A stretch of 22,278 nucleotides of DNA, taken from IMG/VR virus record IMGVR_UViG_3300025120_014686, positions 1 through 22,278 of that record, one strand, 5' to 3'. The position numbers and the translations under genes were made by a program. Shown here piece after piece: positions 1 through 4,949 of this stretch. Origin of the DNA: a virus. The notes under the pieces are model-generated. The model made no database searches. It was not told where the DNA came from and worked only from the letters and a program-made list of their open reading frames with translations. The first letter of the stretch is position 1. Each line of letters opens with the position of its first letter.

Positions 1-542
1 TCTGCGACATAAGAGGGTTCACTCCTATCAGTGAGAAGTACAAAGGCAATCCTGAGGGTCTCACAAAACTTATAAACAGATTCCTCACACGCATGACCAA
101 TGTCATAATCGCAAACGGTGGTACCATAGACAAGTTCATGGGTGATTGCATAATGGCGTTCTGGAATGCACCCATAGAAGATCTTCGACACGAGCAACAC
201 GCTGTTCAGGCCGCAATCCAAATGCAGGAGGAACTTTTAAGACTTAATGTGCAGTTGGCGGCAGAAGGACTTCCAACCATAGCCATAGGCATAGGAATAA
301 ACACAGGCGAAGCATTGGTCGGTAATATGGGATCAGATCAAAGGTTTGATTATTCAGTAATAGGTGATGCAGTCAACTTGGCGGCAAGGTTAGAAAGTTC
401 TAGCAAAACACTTGGTAAAACGCTTGTGATAGGCCAGGACACTTTCAAGGCCGCAAAACTGGATTATAACTTTGAATACATAGATCAGATTACAGTCAAA
501 GGTAAGACCGAAGAAATAAAAGTGTACACAGTCAAACATTAA
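1..542 (+). CDS. Class III adenylate/guanylate cyclase catalytic domain, 5' truncated by window edge
   Basis: The reading frame is open from the first base (codons at 3, 6, ...), so the gene begins before the window; the ATG at 93 is internal. The visible 179 codons are a nearly complete class III cyclase domain, which makes cAMP or cGMP from ATP or GTP. CDIRGFTPISEKY carries the first metal-binding Asp. IDKFMGDCIMAFW carries the base-contacting Lys and the second metal Asp. FDYSVIGDAVNLAARLE carries the second base-contacting residue and the transition-state Asn and Arg. All key positions look intact, so an active enzyme is expected. The Lys/Asp pair is the one usual for ATP, so adenylate cyclase is more likely (family knowledge). 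Any regulatory N-terminal domain is out of view. The stop codon TAA lies within the TAAATA box before the next gene. A cyclase is unusual cargo for a phage. Confidence 0.93.
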   Translation, partial: CDIRGFTPISEKYKGNPEGLTKLINRFLTRMTNVIIANGGTIDKFMGDCIMAFWNAPIEDLRHEQHAVQAAIQMQEELLRLNVQLAAEGLPTIAIGIGINTGEALVGNMGSDQRFDYSVIGDAVNLAARLESSSKTLGKTLVIGQDTFKAAKLDYNFEYIDQITVKGKTEEIKVYTVKH

Positions 543-545
543 ATA
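538..545 (+). promoter_or_regulatory. TAAATA late-promoter-like box
   Basis: ATTAAATA overlaps the cyclase stop codon and lies 8 bases before the ATG at 554. It resembles the T4 late core TATAAATA. If used, the transcript would have only about 3 bases of leader. It is AT-rich and short, so it could be chance. Confidence 0.3.
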
Positions 546-553
546 CACACATA

Positions 554-832
554 ATGAGCTTTTGGAATTTAGTAGCAGAACTTGGTATGCCCATAGCGGC
601 CACAGTGGGTCTTGGTGCATTTATAATGGTTATTATAAAATACATACTAGGGTCGGTGGTCAGTAGTATCAATTTCATTGAGAGTGTGATTACACAACTT
701 GATAATCGTGTCAAGACCATGAACAATGACATACTGAAGATAGACCAAGAGGTGTCCGAACAACTTGGACTGCCTGTTGACACTGATAGGATTGCAAGAG
801 CAGACGGTAAACTGGACGCAAGGAAAGACTGA
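554..832 (+). CDS. Small membrane protein with coiled coil, holin-like (first of tandem pair)
   Basis: This 92-residue protein has one hydrophobic segment near the N-terminus (about residues 9-35: GMPIAATVGLGAFIMVIIKY). A polar heptad-like region follows (about 40-75), with a charged C-terminus. The layout, a Gly/Pro-containing TM segment then a short coiled coil, matches the BhlA/YvrJ/UviB group of small holin-like proteins by pattern only. Such proteins could permeabilise the inner membrane at lysis, but virion or membrane-anchoring roles are equally possible. The stop codon TGA overlaps the ATG of the next gene (TGATG), so the two are translationally coupled. The next protein has the same architecture, suggesting duplication. 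Confidence 0.75.
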   Translation: MSFWNLVAELGMPIAATVGLGAFIMVIIKYILGSVVSSINFIESVITQLDNRVKTMNNDILKIDQEVSEQLGLPVDTDRIARADGKLDARKD

Positions 833-1059
833 TGGACATAGTAACATTGATAAACGATTATGGATTTCCAGTGGTGGCTGTGTTCTTCCTGGCTTATTTC
901 ATATGGTATCTATACAACTATATCGTTAATCAAATCAAGCCAAAACTTGGATCCACTTCAGCAACACTGATAAAACTCATAGACAGGGTAAGATTGCTAG
1001 ACAACGATCTTATCAGATTGCAAACTAAAGTACGCACTTTGCAGAAAAACAAGAAGTAG
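832..1059 (+). CDS. Small membrane protein with coiled coil, holin-like (second of tandem pair)
   Basis: This 75-residue protein starts at the A of the preceding stop codon. The N-terminal INDYGFPVVAVFFLAYFIWY is a clear TM segment (about residues 7-30) with the GFP.V.V.FL.Y pattern typical of YvrJ/BhlA-like proteins. It is followed by LIKLIDRVRLLDNDLIRLQTK, a leucine-rich coiled coil, and a Lys-rich tail. It parallels the upstream protein in order and spacing of elements. A holin/antiholin-like pair is one reading; a hetero-oligomeric membrane scaffold is another. No lysozyme or spanin gene was recognised nearby, which limits the lysis interpretation. Confidence 0.75.
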   Translation: MDIVTLINDYGFPVVAVFFLAYFIWYLYNYIVNQIKPKLGSTSATLIKLIDRVRLLDNDLIRLQTKVRTLQKNKK

Positions 1060-1083
1060 TAGTTTAATTTACACAGTTTCTGA

Positions 1084-1091
1084 TTTAAATA
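1084..1091 (+). promoter_or_regulatory. TAAATA box abutting the start codon at 1097
   Basis: TTTAAATA is separated by 5 bases from the ATG at 1097, and no Shine-Dalgarno lies between. With T4-late geometry (box at -13 to -6) transcription would begin at the A of the ATG. This is one of several such placements in the window. Confidence 0.4.
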
Positions 1092-1096
1092 TTTGT

Positions 1097-1360
1097 ATGA
1101 AATACCTTATGATAATGATAATATGTTTTGCCGAGGACACCTGTCAGGCAGTGTTTGACGCCGCACAATTTAACACCTACGACCAGTGTATGGCACAGGC
1201 TCTTCCAGTGAGCAGATACATGAGAGATGTATACACAACTTCAGCAGGCGAAATACATTGTTTGTCACAGGATGACTACACAGAATATAAGTTGTTCATA
1301 GAAAATGGTGGTAAGCCAACGCTCAGCCTTAACCATCCAGACAAGATGTCAAGCATCTAA
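1097..1360 (+). CDS. Small hypothetical protein, hydrophobic N-terminus, Cys-containing
   Basis: This 87-residue protein is not recognised. Residues 1-11 (MKYLMIMIICF) are hydrophobic but too short for a normal TM helix and lack a clear signal-peptidase site. Four Cys residues (10, 16, 31, 55) are spread through a polar domain with many Asp, Gln and Tyr, so disulfides or metal binding are possible. The gene stands alone, 37 bases after the holin-like pair and 34 bases before the exonuclease. It has no Shine-Dalgarno, but a TAAATA box sits 5 bases before its ATG. Coding is supported by the conserved direction, the close fit between its neighbours, and its codon use. Confidence 0.7.
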   Translation: MKYLMIMIICFAEDTCQAVFDAAQFNTYDQCMAQALPVSRYMRDVYTTSAGEIHCLSQDDYTEYKLFIENGGKPTLSLNHPDKMSSI

Positions 1361-1389
1361 TTGACATTACCACATTTCCATAGTATAAT
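1361..1389 (+). promoter_or_regulatory. Perfect-consensus sigma70 promoter
   Basis: TTGACA (1361-1366), a 17-base spacer, and TATAAT (1384-1389) match the bacterial housekeeping consensus at every position with the optimal spacing. The ATG at 1395 begins 5 bases after the -10 box, so the transcript would start at or next to that ATG. An in-frame ATG at 1407 would give an 11-12 base leader instead. Confidence 0.85.
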
Positions 1390-1394
1390 TGTGC

Positions 1395-1934
1395 ATGATC
1401 CACGCGATGATAGATCTGGAGACTTTAAGCACAAATCCCAATGCCACAATACTGACCGTTGGTGGTGTTAAATTTGATCCATACACAACAGTAGAACCCG
1501 CACAAGGAATGTATTTCCGTGTGGACGTGGACTCTCAGACAGAAATAGGTAGAGACGTTATGCAGGACACACTGGACTGGTGGGGCAAACAAGATCCTGA
1601 GATAATGGACGAGGCTCTAGGCGACAAGGATCGTATCTCCTTGGAGGCAATGATTAAGACAGTCAACAAATGGTCGGTTGGAGTTGACGTATTCTGGTGC
1701 CAAGGCCCATTGTTTGATTATGCTATACTTCAAAATTTTTATTCGCAACTGGGACATCCTGTGCCATGGCAATACTGGCAGATAAGGGATTCAAGAACAC
1801 TGTTCAGTCTTGTGCCACGTGACCCAACAGAGACAAGGACTGGACTACACAACGCACTCGAAGACTGCTATTTCCAAGCAAGGAAGGTGCAGAAAGTATA
1901 TGCACAGTTAGGCATCAAGAATGCTAGATATTAA
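1395..1934 (+). CDS. DEDDh 3'-5' exonuclease, DexA/RecE C-terminal type
   Basis: This 179-residue protein carries the full DEDDh set. MIDLETLS has Asp7 and Glu9, GPLFDYAIL has Asp108, and LHNALEDCYFQA has His152 and Asp157. DWW (about 61), the RDSRT motif (about 131) and the FDP segment after the first strand match the pattern of phage T4 DexA and the C-terminal exonuclease of E. coli RecE (ExoVIII), from memory. It would remove nucleotides from 3' ends of DNA or RNA; DexA acts on single-stranded DNA. Members of this group are about 180-230 residues, so it is full length. A TTG at 1389 opens the frame earlier but lies in the -10 box; ATG 1395 or 1407 is the likely start. It has its own strong promoter, which suggests early expression. 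The end overlaps the next gene by 14 bases. Confidence 0.9.
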   Translation: MIHAMIDLETLSTNPNATILTVGGVKFDPYTTVEPAQGMYFRVDVDSQTEIGRDVMQDTLDWWGKQDPEIMDEALGDKDRISLEAMIKTVNKWSVGVDVFWCQGPLFDYAILQNFYSQLGHPVPWQYWQIRDSRTLFSLVPRDPTETRTGLHNALEDCYFQARKVQKVYAQLGIKNARY

Positions 1935-2187
1935 ACTAATCTACAAACAATTGGCAACAACTGTTTTGTTCTATCTGAGATTTGATCTACAACTGCATTT
2001 CTTCTGGGCTTTGTTCCTTACATTGTTTGCAGTGTTTTGGCAACCATTGATATACCTGGGATTGGTAGCGACAGTGATCAAGGAAGCATTGGATCTATGG
2101 ATCAAAGGACACTGGAGTTGGGATGACGTTGTGTTCGGTGTCGCTGGTTGTATTGTGGGTGCATACTTCGTGGGAGTAATGTCATGA
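1921..2187 (+). CDS. Small membrane protein, weakly DUF2279/YfiM-like
   Basis: This 88-residue protein has about three hydrophobic segments (residues 25-42, 45-56 and 70-87). The arrangement LHFFWALFLT, then a Gly/Ala-rich segment followed by KEALDLWIKGHWSWDDVVFG and a final Gly-rich helix recalls the DUF2279/YfiM layout. In that family an H..G/A segment precedes KE..D and W.D before a Gly-rich helix. This is a pattern match only. The function is unknown; a role at the inner membrane in lysis or superinfection exclusion is possible. It overlaps the exonuclease end by 14 bases and shares ATGA with the next gene, so it is co-transcribed from the promoter at 1361. Confidence 0.72.
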   Translation: MLDIKLIYKQLATTVLFYLRFDLQLHFFWALFLTLFAVFWQPLIYLGLVATVIKEALDLWIKGHWSWDDVVFGVAGCIVGAYFVGVMS

Positions 2188-2534
2188 AGTGGTACAACAT
2201 AGAAGATCTATACACTGTAGAAAAATACAAAATTAAACACAGCAAAACACCCAAAACCAAATGGATAAGATTAAATTGCGTATATAAAATAAAAATCAAT
2301 AACAAGATTGTGCATGTTGGAAGATCAGATACCTGTAAAAAACATGGAGGTGCGGAGAAAGTCAGGAAGGCCCTGGTAAATCTGCTTGGCCTCTGGGAAT
2401 ACAATCCGTCGGTTACAAAAACAAAAAGTTGGGAAAAAATAAGATTGCAACACAGACCAAATTCTAGTAATATAAAGATAGGAATTATAGAAACAAATGC
2501 AATCAAAAAAATCTATCTACAAGAAAGAATATGA
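2184..2534 (+). CDS. Hypothetical protein with possible degenerate GIY-YIG-like fold
   Basis: The start is ATG 2184, which overlaps the preceding TGA (ATGA); the earlier in-frame start at 2148 would run deep into the upstream gene. This basic 116-residue protein contains CVYKIKINNKIVHVGRSDT (residues 32-50). That resembles the first two strands of a GIY-YIG nuclease (VYKI...NGK.YVG.S), with HVG in place of YIG, followed by a Lys/Arg-rich helix. EINA-type IIETN near residue 105 could be the late Glu. The match is weak and the active site looks incomplete, so this may be a nuclease relic, a DNA-binding derivative or a coincidence. It is AT- and Lys-rich compared with its neighbours. Confidence 0.6.
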   Translation: MKWYNIEDLYTVEKYKIKHSKTPKTKWIRLNCVYKIKINNKIVHVGRSDTCKKHGGAEKVRKALVNLLGLWEYNPSVTKTKSWEKIRLQHRPNSSNIKIGIIETNAIKKIYLQERI

Positions 2535-2898
2535 ACCTGTTGACAATGTAGAAGAAAGCATATGGATGGGAAACGACACACCCATTGAAGAAACAGATTA
2601 CACTTACGTTTTTAATGACAAGTATCCATGCGTCAAAGGACACAAACTTTTTATTCCAAAACAAAATAATCCTGAGTACGTAGGTAAATCTTATGGATTG
2701 GCCTATCAGTATGGCAAGGACAAAATCAAAGCAGGAGAGATGGCCGGTTTCAACGTTGGCATGAACTTAGGGGAGTGTGCAGGTCAGACAGTGATGTGGC
2801 CACACATACATTTTATTCCTCGACACGAAAATGACGCTGATAAGATAGGCGGAATGAGACATGCTCATCCTGGCGCTGATCATAAGAAGTATTACTAA
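2497..2898 (+). CDS. HIT-family hydrolase/transferase-like protein
   Basis: This 133-residue protein carries the HIT fold signatures. KGHKLFIPKQ (residues 48-57) matches the conserved GH.L.IPK strand. GQTVMWPHIHFIPRHEND (97-113) matches the histidine-triad strand. In the usual HxHxHxx motif the first His is here Trp101, while the middle (catalytic) His103 and the third His105 are kept. HIT enzymes hydrolyse or transfer nucleotide phosphates such as AMP-lysine or dinucleoside polyphosphates; the substrate here is unknown. The ATG at 2497 lies 38 bases inside the previous gene, and no other in-frame ATG precedes the conserved part closely. A start at the Met24 codon is less likely. The end overlaps the next gene as TAATG. 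Confidence 0.82.
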   Translation: MQSKKSIYKKEYEPVDNVEESIWMGNDTPIEETDYTYVFNDKYPCVKGHKLFIPKQNNPEYVGKSYGLAYQYGKDKIKAGEMAGFNVGMNLGECAGQTVMWPHIHFIPRHENDADKIGGMRHAHPGADHKKYY

Positions 2899-3152
2899 TG
2901 TCTAGAAAGAAAAAAAAACATCGACCAATCTATGTTTCACCCGACGGTGGCGAAACCGTTTATGAACAATTATCAAACGGTGACAGGATCTTGGTGGAGC
3001 AATCACAGAGAGCAAAGGACGAGGAGACCGCCTATGAAGAAGCAGAAATGATGGGAGCAGAAGCGATAGAACTGCGAAGAAAATATCCAACGCTACAAAA
3101 AGCCTGGGACAAATATCGCACCGTATGGCATTTAATCACAGGAAATCAATGA
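2898..3152 (+). CDS. Small charged hypothetical phage protein
   Basis: This 84-residue protein begins on the last base of the HIT gene stop. The N-terminus is strongly basic (SRKKKKHRP), the middle is acidic and helical (about residues 37-62), and the C-terminus has YPTLQKAWDKYRTVWHLI, an amphipathic helix rich in aromatics. No family is recognised with confidence; small proteins of this shape are common in T4-like marine phages (recollection). A nucleic-acid or virion role is possible from the charge pattern alone. It is the last gene of the unit that starts at 1395, followed by an 82-base gap. Confidence 0.72.
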   Translation: MSRKKKKHRPIYVSPDGGETVYEQLSNGDRILVEQSQRAKDEETAYEEAEMMGAEAIELRRKYPTLQKAWDKYRTVWHLITGNQ

Positions 3153-3221
3153 TCTGTGCACCTTTATTCCGTTCCACTTTTACCAGCAGTATGCAGACGT
3201 CTGTGTGCGTTTAAAGGGGTG

Positions 3222-3229
3222 ATTAAATA
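3222..3229 (+). promoter_or_regulatory. TAAATA box abutting the start codon at 3235
   Basis: ATTAAATA ends 5 bases before the ATG at 3235, the spacing that would put a T4-late-type start on the ATG itself. An AAAGGGG stretch at 3213-3219 could serve as a distant Shine-Dalgarno if a longer transcript is made. The rest of the 3153-3234 gap shows no other signal. Confidence 0.4.
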
Positions 3230-3234
3230 AGATT

Positions 3235-3876
3235 ATGACCAAGTATGTTAGTGTAATAGGCAACGGTGAGAGCAGGAGAGGGTTTGACATAACTCCTTTA
3301 AAAAGTGTTACAACCATGGTGGGTTGTAATGCACTGTTTAGGGATCATAATTTAGAATATGTGGTTTGTGCTGACAAGCATATGTGCCAAGAGGCCGCTA
3401 ACACAGTTGGTAAAAATACCACGATCTACACCAGAGAAAATTGGTACAAACAGTTTGCATATTGGCCCAATGTAAGGTGTGTGCCCAATCTACCATATGA
3501 AGGAGATAAGAGGCAGGACGACCAGTTCCACTGGGGTACCGGACAGTTCGCCGCACTGGTCGGAATGAGTTTCAAACCAAAAGCAATTTTCCTAGTCGGA
3601 ATGGACCTCTGGGGTCTTGGCAAAGAGAACAAGCCAGACAATGTAAACAACATCTACAAGGGCAGTAAAGGATACACGTACATCAAGAGACCTGTGGATC
3701 CAAGTTACTGGATATACCAATTCAACAAACTATTTGAACATTCAGAGTGCAGATGGATCATCGTCAATGAAGAAAATTGGAAAATGCCCGAGGAATGGAA
3801 AGCAAACAAAAATGTTTTCCAAGACACTTACCAGGGACTGGCCAAGTGGATAAACGTTCAGTTGACAAAAAAATAA
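3235..3876 (+). CDS. GT42 sialyltransferase/MptE (DUF115)-like Rossmann protein, copy 1
   Basis: This 213-residue protein opens with SVIGNGESRRGFD (residues 6-18), then MVGCNALFRDH (28-38) and, later, HWGTGQFAALVGMSF (99-113) before IFLVGMDLWG (118-127). The same order occurs in GT42 sialyltransferases such as Cst-II and in the related DUF115/MptE-like group: GNGPS, a CN..F. motif, TSG...A...A and L.G.D. This is from memory of those families. A nucleotide-dependent transferase acting on surface glycan, or a pyrophosphokinase-like activity, is therefore plausible, but the catalytic residues of GT42 cannot be assigned by eye. A paralog lies at 9370-10113. The gene stands alone between two promoter-containing gaps. 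Confidence 0.8.
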   Translation: MTKYVSVIGNGESRRGFDITPLKSVTTMVGCNALFRDHNLEYVVCADKHMCQEAANTVGKNTTIYTRENWYKQFAYWPNVRCVPNLPYEGDKRQDDQFHWGTGQFAALVGMSFKPKAIFLVGMDLWGLGKENKPDNVNNIYKGSKGYTYIKRPVDPSYWIYQFNKLFEHSECRWIIVNEENWKMPEEWKANKNVFQDTYQGLAKWINVQLTKK

Positions 3877-3889
3877 TCTCATATAAAAT
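3862..3889 (+). promoter_or_regulatory. Sigma70-type promoter inside the end of the upstream gene
   Basis: TTGACA (3862-3867), a 16-base spacer, and TAAAAT (3884-3889) lie across the end of the GT42-like gene. The ATG of the glycosylase gene begins 6 bases after the -10 box, with no Shine-Dalgarno. This predicts a leaderless transcript. Confidence 0.6.
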
Positions 3890-3895
3890 TATTGT

Positions 3896-4306
3896 ATGAT
3901 TAAACCAATGGTGGACCACCTAATGGTGCAACAGCAAATAAAGTCTCCTCACAAAAAATGGAAACACATGGTGGGGGTAATGTGTCTTAATCTGACATAC
4001 CGTAAGCACGTAAAGATAATTTTACCAAAATTGTTTGCCCGGTACCCTAGCCCACAAGCATACCTACGTGGCAAATTGCACACACAACAACAAATGTTGA
4101 AACCGTTGGGCATGTGGGAAGTCCGATCAAAGAGAATTAGAAAGATGACAGAACAATACCTCACTTGGAACAAAAAAGAAGCAAGTGATCTACATGGCAT
4201 AGGCAAGTATGGATCCGACAGTTATCAGATATTTTTTAACAATCAAATTCCGCCTAACGTACAAGACAAGGAATTGAAGAAATACATTGACAAACTAATA
4301 GGATAG
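3896..4306 (+). CDS. MBD4-like HhH-GPD DNA glycosylase
   Basis: This 136-residue protein matches the glycosylase domain of MBD4 through most of its length. MLKPLGMWEVRSKRI (67-81) corresponds to the LLKPLG..DLR.K.I segment. LHGIGKYGSDSYQIF (99-113) is the helix-hairpin-helix followed by the catalytic Asp, here Asp108. The C-terminal KELKKYIDKL matches the HKLNKYHDWL end. These comparisons are from memory. MBD4 enzymes excise thymine or uracil from G:T and G:U mismatches. There is no Cys cluster for a 4Fe-4S centre, as in MBD4 and unlike endonuclease III. The protein is close to the minimal catalytic domain in length. Either it repairs deaminated cytosine or 5-methylcytosine in phage DNA, or it attacks host DNA. 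It is driven by its own promoter. Confidence 0.88.
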   Translation: MIKPMVDHLMVQQQIKSPHKKWKHMVGVMCLNLTYRKHVKIILPKLFARYPSPQAYLRGKLHTQQQMLKPLGMWEVRSKRIRKMTEQYLTWNKKEASDLHGIGKYGSDSYQIFFNNQIPPNVQDKELKKYIDKLIG

Positions 4307-4314
4307 TTTATAAT
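4287..4314 (+). promoter_or_regulatory. Consensus sigma70 promoter, 16-base spacer
   Basis: TTGACA (4287-4292) and TATAAT (4309-4314) both match consensus, with a 16-base spacer; the -35 box lies in the last codons of the glycosylase gene. The ATG at 4321 begins 6 bases after the -10 box. An AAGGA at 4315-4319 is too close to the ATG to be an ideal Shine-Dalgarno. Confidence 0.75.
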
Positions 4315-4320
4315 AAGGAT

Positions 4321-4626
4321 ATGTTAGATAAAATAAAAGATGGAGATCTAGTTACTCTTAAATTGACTTCAGGAGAAGAAGTCATTGGAAAATTCACTGG
4401 CAAAGCAGACTCATACATCAGTATAGAGAAAGCACTTGTGCTGATGCAAGGTCCACAAGGATTAGCATTTGGTACATTTTTCTCCACTGCCAAACAAGAC
4501 GAGGCCTTTAACCTATTCACAGATAAGTTGATCACAATAGCACACGTCAATGACAAGATAGCAGACGAGTACAATCGAGTGTTCAGCCCGATAAAGACTC
4601 CTAAAAAACCTAGCATAATCACATAA
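4321..4626 (+). CDS. LSm/Sm-like small beta-barrel protein
   Basis: This 101-residue protein begins IKDGDLVTLKLTSGEEVIG (residues 5-23), the classic Sm1-type opening in which a strand with a hydrophobic D.V.L.L..G.E..G pattern forms the first turns of the barrel. A second strand set follows (SYISIEKALVLMQ), then LITIAHVNDKIADEYNRVF. Sm-like proteins form rings that bind RNA (Hfq, LSm). Similar short phage proteins exist in marine T4-like phages (recollection), and their role is not established. No clear Sm2 motif is visible, so RNA binding is an inference. It has its own consensus promoter, and its stop overlaps the start of the next gene (TAATG). Confidence 0.7.
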   Translation: MLDKIKDGDLVTLKLTSGEEVIGKFTGKADSYISIEKALVLMQGPQGLAFGTFFSTAKQDEAFNLFTDKLITIAHVNDKIADEYNRVFSPIKTPKKPSIIT

Positions 4627-4880
4627 TGGCACACTTTGACAAACACTCAACAAGCATCAAGGCACTGGTAGACGTATCCGAGGCAATGTTGAATGCCATG
4701 GAACAACACGGTATCGATCCAGAGACCGTGTCAAATAGAAATGAATTCACTGTGATGATACACTTTTTAAAAAGTATTATAGACGGTGAGTTAAATATAC
4801 CAAATGAACTAACGGATCGCATCAGAGACACAGCGTACCAGATGGACATTGATCAAAAGATTGACAAAAAGTTGAACTGA
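4626..4880 (+). CDS. Small helical hypothetical protein
   Basis: This 84-residue protein starts on the last base of the LSm-like gene stop and is therefore coupled to it. It is predicted all-alpha from its sequence: KALVDVSEAMLNAMEQHG, a central NRNEFTVMIHFLKSIIDG and a charged C-terminal helix ending DQKIDKKLN. No Cys cluster, TM segment or known motif is seen. It is acidic and soluble. Being second in a two-gene unit with an LSm-like protein, it might be its partner, but there is no direct sign of this. Confidence 0.7.
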   Translation: MAHFDKHSTSIKALVDVSEAMLNAMEQHGIDPETVSNRNEFTVMIHFLKSIIDGELNIPNELTDRIRDTAYQMDIDQKIDKKLN

Positions 4881-4911
4881 TGATCGAGAGGACTCAAGAC
4901 TTTCAACCCTC

Positions 4912-4919
4912 TATAAACA
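4912..4919 (+). promoter_or_regulatory. Possible late-promoter-like box before the QueD-family gene
   Basis: TATAAACA in the 69-base gap (4881-4949) differs from TATAAATA at one base. It lies 30 bases before the ATG at 4950, leaving room for the AAGGAG Shine-Dalgarno at 4939-4944. It has the same layout as the units starting at 16386 and 18368. Weak by itself. Confidence 0.3.
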
Positions 4920-4949
4920 CTCTGCAAGTCATCAAAACAAGGAGAAACG

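Noticed and set aside
1-542. Cyclase as a CBASS/Pycsar defence enzyme
   Set aside because: It is a class III cyclase rather than a CD-NTase, so CBASS does not apply. For Pycsar, no effector with a cyclic-nucleotide-binding domain was recognised next to it, only small TM proteins. The upstream neighbour is not visible, so this is not ruled out completely.
2539-2567. Promoter at a further TTGACA (2539-2544)
   Set aside because: No -10-like hexamer lies at 16-18 bases, and the site is inside the HIT gene.
3153-3234. RNA gene or terminator in the 82-base gap
   Set aside because: No cloverleaf and no GC stem followed by a T-run could be found by eye; only the TAAATA box is notable.
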